Below are positions 8,828 to 19,457 of a stretch of DNA of 51,450 nucleotides, piece by piece. How positions within the stretch are numbered: the first letter of the stretch is position 1; each line of letters starts with the position of its first letter. The stretch spans positions 1-51,450 of the forward strand of contig JAOZOW010000010.1 of the NCBI GenBank assembly GCA_029933075.1, written 5' to 3'. The translations under genes and the position numbers were made by a program. The notes under the pieces were generated by a model. The model was not told the DNA's origin. It ran no database searches and was given only the letters and a program-made list of their open reading frames with translations. Origin of the DNA: Deltaproteobacteria bacterium. GTDB taxonomy: Bacteria; Desulfobacterota; DSM-4660; Desulfatiglandales; Desulfatiglandaceae.

Positions 8828-11386
8828 TCAGCGATTCTCAGTGGATTGCGCCCTCAATTCCCGATCAAAAATAATTTGTTCCATGTTCTCTCTGGCAACA
8901 CCGCTCCAGAACGGCATGTTGAGATCCGCTACTTGTTCATAAAGGCCGAGGCTCTCTTCCTCCCTGTGGAGGAGTCGGTAGCAATGGGCAATCTTCAGCC
9001 TTAAAAGCACGCTGCTCTCCTCTTCCGGGACCATTTCAAGGGCCTCGTTAAAAACCGACAGGGCTTCTTCCCTATGGCCCAGCCGGAGATAGAGGTCTCC
9101 CATCCGGCAATATAGCCGGTAGTGCTCGGACCCGCAGTTTTCCTTTAGGCCTTCAGTTTCTCTCAAGGCTGAAAGCGCCTCCTCTCTGCGCCCTTCTTCT
9201 ACAAACACATTGGCCATGTACAGGAGAAGATCTGCCCTCTCGCATGGCTCCCGAAACAATGTAAGGGCCGAAGAAAAAGCCTCCCCGGCTTCCTGGTATC
9301 TCTTTTGCTCGGCAAGCACCCTCCCTTTCAACCGATAGGCATCCGGGAGAAAACGGCTCTTCGGGAATCGCTTGATCAATAAACTTATCCGTTTCAGCGT
9401 CTTTTTGAGATCTCCCCTCCGAAAGGCACGCAGACCTGTATAAAAAAGCAGATCCGGAGGTTTTTCCCCGTCCATCAACAGGGAATCGGCCTTTTCAAAC
9501 ATCTCGCCGGCCGTATCATCAAGCTTCAGGGATAGGCAGGCCCTTGCGACCGTAAGGAACAAGTCCGCATCATTCACAAGAGAAAACAGTGTCTTCTCCT
9601 TCGCATACATATTTATGACCTGGGGAAAGTCCCCTTTGCGCATCTCCGTCTGGAGCATGGCCCCCAGGGTCTCTTTGACGGCGTGTTCAGCCTGTCCCTT
9701 CAAAGCGACAGGGATATTTCTCTTAAGAAGCAACTTGAGGGTCCGGAGACTCTTCTCGTACTCCCCATTCTTCTTGTGAAGCATCGCGAGCTTGAGCATG
9801 GCGAGCTGGGCCAGCGGGCTCTTTCCATTCTCGCCCGGTGGATGATCCAGTACGCTTTTGTAAACTTGGAGGGAAGAGCCGATCATCTCGCTGGTTTTCC
9901 TGTCTAAATTCCCCTGCTCCTGTTCCTCTGCCAGTCTCAACCGGCTGATCACAGCCGCCTCCGTGTCCGGATAGCGTTTTAAAACTAATGTATAGAACTT
10001 CACTGCTTTGCTGATAAGCCCATCATCGCGGTAATTATCGCCGATCTGTGTCAATACCAGTGGACTCTGTTTGCTCTCTGGAAAGCAATTGTAGTACCTG
10101 AAAAGGTAATTCCTTGCTTTGACATGGTCCCCTACCTGGGCATAGTTGTATCCGAGATAAAGAGAGATCTCGGGGTATCGGTAGATATTGCGGGGGTCCC
10201 TGGCAATGATATCGGTGAGGATCTTTATCGATCTGCTGAAGCTATTGATCTCATATAGTATTTTGGAAAGTTCCACCTCGGCCTCTGTCTTCTCCGGCAG
10301 GTCCGGGTATCTCTCGGTAGCCTGTGTGAGCACCGAAAGGGCTTCATCCATTCTCCTTTTTACTCGCAGGATCCTTGCTTTTTGCAAAAGGGCCCGGAGG
10401 GCTTCAATGGATTTCATGCGCCTTTTGACAACGAGATTGTAATAGCCGACCGCCTCATAGTAATTCTTGTTTTCAAGATACAGATTGCCAAGATCAAGGA
10501 GGGCGGCAGCCACGTATATGGACTTGGGAAACCGGTTGATGGCCCTCTTGTAGTGCTCCTCCAGCTCTCTGAAACGGGATGACGGGGAATCTGAGTAAAG
10601 TCGGCCATAGGATTTGGCCAGGAGGAAATAAGCCCTTTCCGTCAATTTGCCATGGGGATATTTCTCTATGAGGCGCCTCAAGAGTCCAATGGCACCAGAC
10701 CAGTCTCGCGCCTTGTATGCCTTGATCCCTTTGCGCAACAGTGCTGCCTCCTCAGGGTCTCCCCTGATTTCATCTTCCGTGAGTCTCTCTGAGACGGAGA
10801 TCACCTTGAAAGCATGTCTTGTTGCCTCCTCCCCCTGGTCTCCTGGAGGCACATTTCTCCCTTGCGACGAAGGCTGTTCTACAATCTTCTTTCCTTGCTC
10901 CTCGTCTCCGGGTCCAAGGAGATTCTTTTCATCCCCCCGAGCACTTTCCGACCCAAGAAGAATTACTATCCCACGTGCTGTGGGCCTGGTAGTAAATTGG
11001 GGTATCCGGGGGCCCCTGAGATCCAGGACTACCCTGATTCGTTCCGGATGATACCCGACCCTTATCCGTTTCAGCCGCTTGCTTTTTACCGGAACGGTTA
11101 TGGAGTCGAAGGAGGGCACGGTGATGAAAATGTCTAAGGCGATCCTCTCTGGATTATCAAGGGTCCTGGAAACAAAATCCCGAATCTCCTCTTGCCCCGA
11201 GAGAGAAACTCGTGTGCCCTTCTGACCTTCCTCAAGCGTTATGACAATAGGACTTGTTGTCACCTCCTGGGTGCGCGATTGCCCCGTCTGGGTTGCCGGA
11301 ATGCACCGCCCCCAGGGCTGAAGGAGCAGCAGGACATGGACAAGCGTCCCCAAAAAGAACTTCCTGGTACGAAAACTGGGGTTCAT
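8828..11386 (-). CDS. Exported AMIN-domain and TPR-repeat protein
   Basis: An 852-residue protein with an N-terminal signal peptide (basic residues near 6-9, then a hydrophobic core to about residue 26). An AMIN-like beta domain follows at about 45-150, a fold that targets periplasmic proteins to peptidoglycan or envelope machines. From about residue 200 to the end there are many tetratricopeptide-type repeats, including clear ones near 220-330, 400-480 and 640-830. Large AMIN-TPR proteins occur beside motility and pilus loci, so an envelope scaffold for the flagellum is likely but not shown. The basic n-region favours the ATG at 11386, yet this is only two bases after the predicted sigma-54 start. 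The same transcript would continue into the regulator gene 16 bp downstream. Confidence 0.8.
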   Translation of the reverse strand: MNPSFRTRKFFLGTLVHVLLLLQPWGRCIPATQTGQSRTQEVTTSPIVITLEEGQKGTRVSLSGQEEIRDFVSRTLDNPERIALDIFITVPSFDSITVPVKSKRLKRIRVGYHPERIRVVLDLRGPRIPQFTTRPTARGIVILLGSESARGDEKNLLGPGDEEQGKKIVEQPSSQGRNVPPGDQGEEATRHAFKVISVSERLTEDEIRGDPEEAALLRKGIKAYKARDWSGAIGLLRRLIEKYPHGKLTERAYFLLAKSYGRLYSDSPSSRFRELEEHYKRAINRFPKSIYVAAALLDLGNLYLENKNYYEAVGYYNLVVKRRMKSIEALRALLQKARILRVKRRMDEALSVLTQATERYPDLPEKTEAEVELSKILYEINSFSRSIKILTDIIARDPRNIYRYPEISLYLGYNYAQVGDHVKARNYLFRYYNCFPESKQSPLVLTQIGDNYRDDGLISKAVKFYTLVLKRYPDTEAAVISRLRLAEEQEQGNLDRKTSEMIGSSLQVYKSVLDHPPGENGKSPLAQLAMLKLAMLHKKNGEYEKSLRTLKLLLKRNIPVALKGQAEHAVKETLGAMLQTEMRKGDFPQVINMYAKEKTLFSLVNDADLFLTVARACLSLKLDDTAGEMFEKADSLLMDGEKPPDLLFYTGLRAFRRGDLKKTLKRISLLIKRFPKSRFLPDAYRLKGRVLAEQKRYQEAGEAFSSALTLFREPCERADLLLYMANVFVEEGRREEALSALRETEGLKENCGSEHYRLYCRMGDLYLRLGHREEALSVFNEALEMVPEEESSVLLRLKIAHCYRLLHREEESLGLYEQVADLNMPFWSGVARENMEQIIFDRELRAQSTENR

Positions 11387-11398
11387 ACAGGAGAAGAC

Positions 11399-11414
11399 AG
11401 CAATAACTATGCCA
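11399..11414 (-). promoter_or_regulatory. Sigma-54 promoter upstream of the AMIN-TPR gene
   Basis: On the minus strand TGGCAT-N5-TTGCT is a full match to the sigma-54 consensus, with ten bases between GG and GC. The predicted transcription start is near 11388, only two bases before the ATG at 11386. Either the message is nearly leaderless or translation starts further in. Confidence 0.6.
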
Positions 11415-11536
11415 ACCCCTGTTTGACGTGAAAGGCGTTGAAGTGGTTGATTTCAGGTGGTTTCGTCCAAAGAAAATCGAAAAGGAAAAAGGGACGAATC
11501 TTTGCCGTCATTATTTTGACGACATGGAAGGCAGGA

Positions 11537-12919
11537 TCAGCCGGAGGCCCTCTCGATAATATTCTGCTTTTTGATCTTTTCTACCAATGTGGTCCTGTTA
11601 ATATTAAGTAGCTTTGCGGCCTTTGCCTTTACCCAATTGGTCTTTTCAAGCGCCTCAAGGATAAGTCTTTTCTCGTAATCCTTTACAGCCTTGTCAAAAG
11701 AGATTCCCTCTTCTAAGACATTCCTCTCTAACGGATCAATGGTAGGGCTGTGGTCGCGGATATGTTCCGGAAGGTCCTGAAAACTTACTATCTCATTATC
11801 GCACAGGATGGTAAGCCGTTTCACCACATTCTCAAGCTCTCGGACATTTCCCGGCCAGTCAAACGCCATTAGGGCCTCCATGGCCTCCGGGGAAAATTCT
11901 GTGATTTTCCTTGATCTCCCTTTCTGAAATTTTTTCAGAAAGTGATCGATGAGCAAAGGTATATCAGATTTTCTTTGCTTTAAGCTTGGCACCTTGATCT
12001 GAATTACATTCAATCGATAATAAAGGTCCTCTCTAAACCTTCCCTTGTTAATGGCTGCTGTCAGATTCTTATTGGTGGCCGCCACAATTCTGACATCTAC
12101 ATGGATCGTTCTGGTATCTCCCACCCTCTCGAACTTTTGTTCCTGGAGGACCCTCAGGAGTTTCACCTGTAATGAGGGGCTCATCTCCCCCACCTCGTCG
12201 AGGAAGATGGTCCCTCCATTTGCCATCTCGAAACGTCCGATTCGGTCTCTGTAGGCCCCGGTGAACGCCCCCTTCTTATGACCGAACAGCTCGCTCTCCA
12301 AGAGCTCCTCCGGGATGGCGCCGCAATTTATCACCACAAGGGGTTTATCGCTCCGGCTGCTGTTGTAATGAATGGCCCTTGCAATGAGCTCCTTGCCGGT
12401 TCCGCTCGCACCCGTAATGAGCACGGTGCTGTCTGTGTCCGCCACCCTCTCAATGAGGTCGTAGACTCTTCTGATGGCCCTGCTGGTCCCGATAAGGTTG
12501 CCAAAGCCATATTCTTTTCTCAGCTCCCTTTTGAGCCGGATATTCTCTTCCTCAAGGCACCTGAACTTGAGAGCCTTCTCCACCACCACCAAAAGTTCAC
12601 CTCCGGTCAGCGGCTTTGTGATATAGTCAAAGGCACCTTTTTTTATGGCCTCAACCGAACTTTTGATAGTACCGTACCCGGTAAGGATGATGCACAGGGT
12701 CCTCGGGTGTTTTGAGACGACCGTGTCAAGGATCTCCATGCCGCCCACATCCGGCATCATCAGGTCTGTAAGCACAACATCGTAGTTCTGCTTTTCCAGC
12801 GCCTCAATACCTGCAATCCCGCCCTCGGCAGCGTCCACCTCGTACCTCTCGGCGCGGAGGATATCAGCGATGATCTTTAGGATCTCCGGATCGTCGTCTA
12901 TGACAAGTATACGTGCCAT
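11537..12919 (-). CDS. NtrC-family sigma-54 response regulator
   Basis: A 460-residue regulator with a complete receiver (acid pocket Asp8-Asp10, acceptor Asp52, Lys in 'Y-I-T-K-P'), an AAA+ domain with Walker A 'G-A-S-G-T-G-K-E' and GAFTGA loop, and a C-terminal Fis-like helix-turn-helix ('A-A-K-L-L-N-I-N-R-T-T-L'). The receiver looks fully phosphorylatable, unlike that of the second activator at 7447-8811. No cognate kinase gene is adjacent; the nearest genes are flagellar and chemotactic, so it could act in the flagellar cascade (FlrC/FlgR role) or in another sigma-54 circuit. The final 47 bp to the preceding gene hold no clear terminator. Confidence 0.92.
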   Translation of the reverse strand: MARILVIDDDPEILKIIADILRAERYEVDAAEGGIAGIEALEKQNYDVVLTDLMMPDVGGMEILDTVVSKHPRTLCIILTGYGTIKSSVEAIKKGAFDYITKPLTGGELLVVVEKALKFRCLEEENIRLKRELRKEYGFGNLIGTSRAIRRVYDLIERVADTDSTVLITGASGTGKELIARAIHYNSSRSDKPLVVINCGAIPEELLESELFGHKKGAFTGAYRDRIGRFEMANGGTIFLDEVGEMSPSLQVKLLRVLQEQKFERVGDTRTIHVDVRIVAATNKNLTAAINKGRFREDLYYRLNVIQIKVPSLKQRKSDIPLLIDHFLKKFQKGRSRKITEFSPEAMEALMAFDWPGNVRELENVVKRLTILCDNEIVSFQDLPEHIRDHSPTIDPLERNVLEEGISFDKAVKDYEKRLILEALEKTNWVKAKAAKLLNINRTTLVEKIKKQNIIERASG

Positions 12920-12966
12920 AAGATGCCGTGTGGGCCTGTTGAAAGGAAGAACAACTATAAAAGTGA

Positions 12967-13365
12967 CTACAGGTAGTCCCCGCGGTGGAATCTGAAAATT
13001 GCCACATTGGCGGCAACTGCCAGATCCTCCACGAGCCTCGCGAGTTCCATGTCTCCGTCTGACCTGGCAGACACCTCTAACCTGATCCCATCCACTTCCC
13101 GCTCAATATCTTTCACAAGAGGTTCCATATCCTTCAGGGTCTTACGGGAGTCTCCCAGCTCATCCGCGTAACGGTCAAGCAGGTTGAGAATCCTATCTCC
13201 CCGGTCCAGCACCCTGCAATCGGCACGGGACAGGGGCTGTTTGCTCACGGCCTCCACCTGGTTTAACTTCTGCCCCAGGATCTTGTCGAACCCACCGGTC
13301 CTGTTCAGCTTCTCGGCAGGGCCCTTTGCGTCGTGATATGAATTATCTATTCTATTTATTTTCAT
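12967..13365 (-). CDS. Unknown 132-residue protein with flagellar-type promoter
   Basis: I do not recognise this family. The N terminus (M-K-I-N-R-I) is of the type seen in FlgM and FliK-like cytoplasmic or exported flagellar proteins, but the FlgM sigma-28-binding C-terminal helices are not evident. Residues 40-132 are predicted mostly helical and charged, with a possible coiled coil around 65-110. The ribosome site is strong (AGGAGGT) and a sigma-28-like promoter lies upstream. It is followed by the NtrC-type regulator gene 47 bp away. A role in motility is inferred from the promoter and position only. Confidence 0.75.
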   Translation of the reverse strand: MKINRIDNSYHDAKGPAEKLNRTGGFDKILGQKLNQVEAVSKQPLSRADCRVLDRGDRILNLLDRYADELGDSRKTLKDMEPLVKDIEREVDGIRLEVSARSDGDMELARLVEDLAVAANVAIFRFHRGDYL

Positions 13366-13406
13366 TTTTCAACCTCCTGTTTTTGCCATTCCTCCCTGTC
13401 CATTTC

Positions 13407-13434
13407 TGATCGGCCGATACAAATAATTTCTTTA
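13407..13434 (-). promoter_or_regulatory. Sigma-28-like promoter candidate
   Basis: On the minus strand, TAAA is followed after 16 bases by GCCGATCA. The flagellar sigma-28 consensus is TAAA-N15-GCCGATAA, so spacing is one longer and one base of the -10 differs. A second site with the same 16-base spacing lies upstream of the flagellin gene. The predicted start is near 13400, about 35 nt before the gene at 13365. Confidence 0.45.
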
Positions 13435-13490
13435 GGACCAAAGGCTGAGCGGAAAAAGGCTTCACTTCAAAAAATCGCGATGGCGTCCCT

Positions 13491-13868
13491 TCATCCATCA
13501 AATATTTTTTTGAGCTTTTCCCCGATTGTCTCCGCGGTAAAAGGCTTCACCACGTAGCTTGTCACCCCCGCCTTGACGGCCTCGATGATATTCTCCTTCT
13601 GGGCCTCGGCCGTGACCATAACAAATGGAATATGTTTCAGTTTCTCGTTGGTCCTGATCCTGTTCAACAGCTCTATGCCCGGCATTTCAGGCATATTCCA
13701 GTCGCACAATATTAGGTCGTAAGACTCCTCGCTGAGGGCCTTCAGGGCTGTCTTGCCATCTTCCGCTTCATGGATGTTTGTGAAACCGATCTGCTTGAGA
13801 ACATTTCTCAGGATCCTTCGCATCGTGGCGAAATCGTCAACCACCAGGACCTTCATGTCCAAATTCAT
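13491..13868 (-). CDS. cheY: Chemotaxis response regulator CheY
   Basis: A 125-residue single receiver with all CheY hallmarks: Asp11-Asp12 acid pair, phosphoacceptor Asp56 in 'L-I-L-C-D-W-N-M-P', Thr86, Tyr105 and Lys108. The 'C-D-W-N-M-P' motif is characteristic of CheY proteins that bind FliM. Phospho-CheY made by CheA would alter flagellar rotation. It follows cheB by about 110 bp and has its own weak ribosome site. A second, longer CheY-like protein is encoded at 15470-15895. Confidence 0.95.
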   Translation of the reverse strand: MNLDMKVLVVDDFATMRRILRNVLKQIGFTNIHEAEDGKTALKALSEESYDLILCDWNMPEMPGIELLNRIRTNEKLKHIPFVMVTAEAQKENIIEAVKAGVTSYVVKPFTAETIGEKLKKIFDG

Positions 13869-13982
13869 AATTGTTAACCCCCGCTAAATATTTTTAAAGG
13901 CTGCCCAGAAGCGGACCGATCTCCGCCTTAGAGCTGGAAAGGGCCTGATGTGCCTCGCAGGCATGCTTTCCTTTCGCTCCCA

Positions 13983-15513
<1,531 letters not shown>

Positions 15514-15895
15514 ACTCACCTTCTCCCATGATATCACCCAGCATTGCTTTTATTTGTTGGGGTTTGAAAGGCTTCTTTATATAGCCCCTTGCACCAAGCT
15601 CCATTGACTCCTTCACACGGGTTTCACTGCCCTCTGTGGTAACCATCACCACGGGGATGGATCTGAACAGCTCATCATTTTTCATCTCCCTGACCAACTC
15701 CAATCCATCCATGCGGGGCATATTGATATCCGTCAAAACCAGGTCCACCCATTCCCTCGAAAGGACCTCCAGGGCCTCCGCTCCATTGCTTGCTTCCAGG
15801 TACTGCCCCACATTGAAGCCTGACACCCTGATCGTTTTCTTGATAACAGCCCTCATGGAAGAGGAGTCATCAACAATCAAAACATTGAACGCCAT

Positions 15896-16756
15896 TTACT
15901 CATCTCCCTGTGCCAGCTTGATCAATTCCTCTATGCCTTTCAGCTTCTCCTGAAAATTGATGATGGTCATTTGGAGATCCATCTCGGAGAACTTCAGGCG
16001 ATCCACCACATCCCGGTAGTATCTGTAAGCGAGTCCATCGGAACCCCCTCCTATGCCGCTCATCATGCAAATTGAATCGGCGAGATAGACAATGGGTATG
16101 GAAAGGTCATTCGGTCGAGCCCTATCGGGTCGATGATGATCTCTGATGATATCCACCAGCGGAGGAGCGAAATTCCAGTATTCCGCCACTCTGGCGCCCA
16201 GTTCCGCGTGGTCCATGCCTATTACTTTTCTCTCCGCTTCAAGGAAGGTCAGCCCCTCCTCCTCTACCTCTCGCATAATGGCATCGAAGGACTCCCTCAC
16301 ATGGGTGCTCAAGATCACTTTGCCGATATCCTTAAGTAGTGCCGCTGTAAAAACCTCGGCAGGGTTGGCTATCCGATACTTCTCTGCCAAATCCTGCGCA
16401 ATGAGGGCGGAGGATACTGAATATCGCCACAGGTCTCCTTCATCCAGGTCATAACCCGCTTGTGCATCCCTGAAATTCTCACCGCTGTTGACCATTGCCA
16501 CCAGACAGGCGACTTTTTCCACTCCCAGGTAGGCTACGGCCTGTTTTACAGACGCGATCTCCTTCCTAAGACCGAAATAGGAGGAGTTGCATATCCGGAG
16601 AAGATTGGCTGTTGTAGCCTGGTCATACTTGATTACACCCACCAGTTCATCAAGGGAGCTGGTGGGGTCGGACATAATCTCCATCACTTTGTAACTTATG
16701 GTGGAGATAGGCTTAAGGGATTTGATCTCGCGGACTATCCTGTCAATTTCTGTCAT
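15896..16756 (-). CDS. HDOD-domain signalling protein
   Basis: A 286-residue protein with an HDOD domain over most of its length, including the early 'L-x-R-I-C-N-S-S-Y-F-G' loop and the later 'L-L-K-D-I-G-K' and 'H-A-E-L-G-A' segments. HDOD proteins resemble HD phosphohydrolases but usually act as scaffolds in signalling. Here the catalytic HD is replaced (Lys-Asp rather than His-Asp), so it is probably non-catalytic. It is encoded between cheD (ATGA overlap) and the CheY-like gene, which suggests a structural or regulatory part in the chemotaxis system. A second HDOD protein is encoded at 34055-34906. Confidence 0.85.
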   Translation of the reverse strand: MTEIDRIVREIKSLKPISTISYKVMEIMSDPTSSLDELVGVIKYDQATTANLLRICNSSYFGLRKEIASVKQAVAYLGVEKVACLVAMVNSGENFRDAQAGYDLDEGDLWRYSVSSALIAQDLAEKYRIANPAEVFTAALLKDIGKVILSTHVRESFDAIMREVEEEGLTFLEAERKVIGMDHAELGARVAEYWNFAPPLVDIIRDHHRPDRARPNDLSIPIVYLADSICMMSGIGGGSDGLAYRYYRDVVDRLKFSEMDLQMTIINFQEKLKGIEELIKLAQGDE

Positions 16757-17232
16757 ATTTTTTTTAGGCCTATCCCTGAGATTTTCAACCAGGCCTCTCC
16801 CGTCTTTATCTCGAGCCTCAAAGTCCGGTTCACGCTGCCACCCACGTCTTCAAAGTCCACCATCACATTGTTTTTCCAGAATATCTTTCTTACAAGGGTG
16901 TAATTTCTCTTACCTATATTGAAAAGTCCTGTTTGATCCAGGATCTGGGCTCCCCCGGCCACAATGACCTTAAGCCTGTTTTTCTGGGCGCCGATTTTGT
17001 ACGCCTCTTTGAAAAGCAGCGGGATCCCCGTATCACCAAAAATACAGGGGTTTCGCTGGGCCTTCCTTCCATCGATCTTGGAGTCGGGGAGCATGTAATG
17101 CAGGAGTCCTCCCACAGTGGCTACAGGGTCGTAGATGGCCACGCCAATGCATGAGCCCAATGAATAGGTGATCAGGGCTGCATCCGGGTCGTTGCTCACC
17201 TTCATATCGGCGACACCAACCACAATATCCAT
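16753..17232 (-). CDS. cheD: Chemoreceptor glutamine deamidase CheD
   Basis: A 159-residue protein with the CheD catalytic Cys in 'S-L-G-S-C-I-G-V' and His in 'L-L-H-Y-M-L-P'. CheD deamidates chosen glutamines on chemoreceptors and, with CheC/CheX-type proteins, helps adaptation. It starts right at the cheA stop and overlaps the HDOD gene by 4 bp, forming part of one operon. Family length and the C-terminal 'D-V-G-G' turn are normal. Confidence 0.94.
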   Translation of the reverse strand: MDIVVGVADMKVSNDPDAALITYSLGSCIGVAIYDPVATVGGLLHYMLPDSKIDGRKAQRNPCIFGDTGIPLLFKEAYKIGAQKNRLKVIVAGGAQILDQTGLFNIGKRNYTLVRKIFWKNNVMVDFEDVGGSVNRTLRLEIKTGEAWLKISGIGLKKI

Positions 17233-19457
17233 TACGCCCCCCCTGAAACGAGGTTGAATATCCCTGCCACGTCAAGGATCAGTCCTACCCTTCCATCACC
17301 TAAGATCGCCCCGCCGGCGATCCCTTTGACATTGTTGAGCCATCCGCCCAAGCTTTTTATGACCACCTCGTCCTGACCCAGCAGCTCATCCACGAGAAGA
17401 CACCGCCTGGACTCCTGATTCTCAACAACCACCACCAGTTTCTCCCAGGGGGGGAGGGCCTCTTCACTGGAACCGTTATTACCGTTGAGCCCGAGCGCCT
17501 GATCGAGCCTAATCACCGGAAGCAGATTTTCTCTTACCCTTATCATCTCCCCCTTTCCCTTGACGGTGTGATATTCATTCTTTCGGGGCCTGAATGACTC
17601 CTGGACGGCAAGGGTAGGGATGATGTATCTTTCTCCGGATACCTTGACGATCATGCCATCCACGATGGCCAAAGTGAGAGGCAACCTAATGAAAAAGGTT
17701 GTCCCCTGCCCGGGAATTGACTCCAGGTCCACCCTGCCCCTTAACTTTTCCACGATCCTGCTCTTGACCACGTCCATCCCGACTCCCCTTCCGGAGATGT
17801 CGGTCACCTTTTGAGCCGTTGAAAATCCGGGCTGAAATATGAGGTTGTTGATCTCTGCATCGGTCAGTTCTTCTTTATTTCCTATCAGCCCCCTGGCCAT
17901 GGCCTTGTCAACAATCTTCTCCCTATCCAAACCGCGCCCGTCATCCTGGATCTCTATGACAATATTGCCCCCCTTATGGTAGGCCCTGAGATGTATGCTG
18001 CCCTGCCTCGGTTTGTTGGCCGCCTCTCTCTCCTCAGGGGTCTCCAGCCCATGATCAATCGAGTTTCTGATCATGTGGACCATAGGGTCATAGAGCTCCT
18101 CCACCATGTTCCTATCGATTTCCGTGTCCTCCCCGGCCATGATCAGCTGCACCTCTTTCCCGGCCTTCCTGGCGAGATCTCTCACCAGACGCAGCATCTT
18201 CTGAAACGTATTTTTTATGGGCACCATCCGCAGAGACATGGCCGTTTTCTGCAAGTTCGAGGTGATGAGGTTCAACTGATTGGTGATTTGATCGAGCCTT
18301 TGGTCACCGCTCCTTTTTATCAGATCGTTCTGTCTGAGCATGGCTTGGGCAATGGCAAGCTCCCCAACCATATCCACAATATTGTCAAGTTTGGCTGTAT
18401 CCACCTTTACTTGGAGCGGGGCGTGGGCGCCGCACCTTTTTTGTTCTCTGATAGCCGAGACCACCTCCCTGGTCTCTACCTTATCCCGCTCAATGAGTAT
18501 TTCTCCGATTCTCTTCCCAGGTTCCTCTTCCTGGACCTGGAGTGCGTCCTCTACATCCGTTCTGGAAACAACACCTTTTTCCACCAAAAGTTCACCCAGC
18601 GGTTTACGGCTTCCATCCCGGGCATGATCGACTATCTGCTCGATCCTTGAGACGATGCCATCAATTTCCGCTTCACCCTCGGAGGGGCTGCCCCTGTCCA
18701 GCGTGTTCCGGACATTATCTATGAGGCGTTTCAGCACATCCACGCTATCCAGTATAACATCAATCAGTTCACCATCTATCCCAAGCTCTCCATTCCTCGC
18801 CAGATCCAAAAGGTTCTCCGAGACATGGGACAGCCTGTTGATCTTATGGAAATTGAGGAATCCCGAAACCCCTTTTATCGTATGGAACGGTCTGAATACG
18901 GCGTTTATGGTTTCAAGATCGGCAGGGTCCTGCTCGAGCTCCATCAGCCTCACTTCTATGGCGGCAAGGTTCTCCAGAGACTCGCTTACAAAATCCGAGA
19001 TGATCTCTATGTCCTCCTCCCCAAGCATGGAAGGAGACGCTTCCGCTTTACTATCTGCCCCTGGCTTTTCTTCTCTCTTGTCACCCCTGTCCCCGGGACC
19101 TCCTGCGGCTGTAAGAGGCACAGGCAAACCTGAGAGCCTTTCAAGAAGGGGAGTGAAATCCTCACGCATTTCCTTTCCGCTGGCGATCCTCCTGCTCACT
19201 TCCTGCAACCGGGAAACGGCCTCCTCAAAAGGGGTCAAATCTGAGGTCTCTCCCAGGATCACCCTTTCAATAAAACCCTTCATCCCCCGCACAAGGCCGC
19301 ACAGCGCATCATTCTCTGCCCTACCCAGGAGCCCTTCCATGGCCTCGAGGGATTTCAATACCTCGCCGAGGGCCGGAATATCCCCCGGATCAAGCATAAC
19401 GGTATTCAGTGCAAGGGCGTCGATCTGCTCAACGAACTGCTTATACGCTTTTTTCAT
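17232..19457 (-). CDS. cheA: Chemotaxis histidine kinase CheA
   Basis: A 741-residue kinase. Residues 1-110 form a helical domain lacking the Hpt histidine. A true P1/Hpt domain follows (about 145-255) with His192 in 'F-R-P-F-H-T-I-K-G'. Residues 286-339 hold two copies of an L-G-E-L-L / I-G-E-I-L repeat that resembles the tandem MshEN c-di-GMP-binding motif, in place of the usual P2. P3 dimerisation, P4 ATPase (with 'R-N-S-I-D-H-G' N box and 'G-R-G-V-G-M-D-V-V' G box) and P5 CheW-like domains complete the order. It phosphorylates CheY and CheB. It overlaps the PilZ gene by 17 bp and ends one base into cheD. Confidence 0.97.
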   Translation of the reverse strand: MKKAYKQFVEQIDALALNTVMLDPGDIPALGEVLKSLEAMEGLLGRAENDALCGLVRGMKGFIERVILGETSDLTPFEEAVSRLQEVSRRIASGKEMREDFTPLLERLSGLPVPLTAAGGPGDRGDKREEKPGADSKAEASPSMLGEEDIEIISDFVSESLENLAAIEVRLMELEQDPADLETINAVFRPFHTIKGVSGFLNFHKINRLSHVSENLLDLARNGELGIDGELIDVILDSVDVLKRLIDNVRNTLDRGSPSEGEAEIDGIVSRIEQIVDHARDGSRKPLGELLVEKGVVSRTDVEDALQVQEEEPGKRIGEILIERDKVETREVVSAIREQKRCGAHAPLQVKVDTAKLDNIVDMVGELAIAQAMLRQNDLIKRSGDQRLDQITNQLNLITSNLQKTAMSLRMVPIKNTFQKMLRLVRDLARKAGKEVQLIMAGEDTEIDRNMVEELYDPMVHMIRNSIDHGLETPEEREAANKPRQGSIHLRAYHKGGNIVIEIQDDGRGLDREKIVDKAMARGLIGNKEELTDAEINNLIFQPGFSTAQKVTDISGRGVGMDVVKSRIVEKLRGRVDLESIPGQGTTFFIRLPLTLAIVDGMIVKVSGERYIIPTLAVQESFRPRKNEYHTVKGKGEMIRVRENLLPVIRLDQALGLNGNNGSSEEALPPWEKLVVVVENQESRRCLLVDELLGQDEVVIKSLGGWLNNVKGIAGGAILGDGRVGLILDVAGIFNLVSGGA

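Noticed and set aside
11480-11536. Terminator after the NtrC-type regulator gene
   Set aside because: The only stem is five base pairs (CGTCA/TGACG) without a T-run, so it was not listed.
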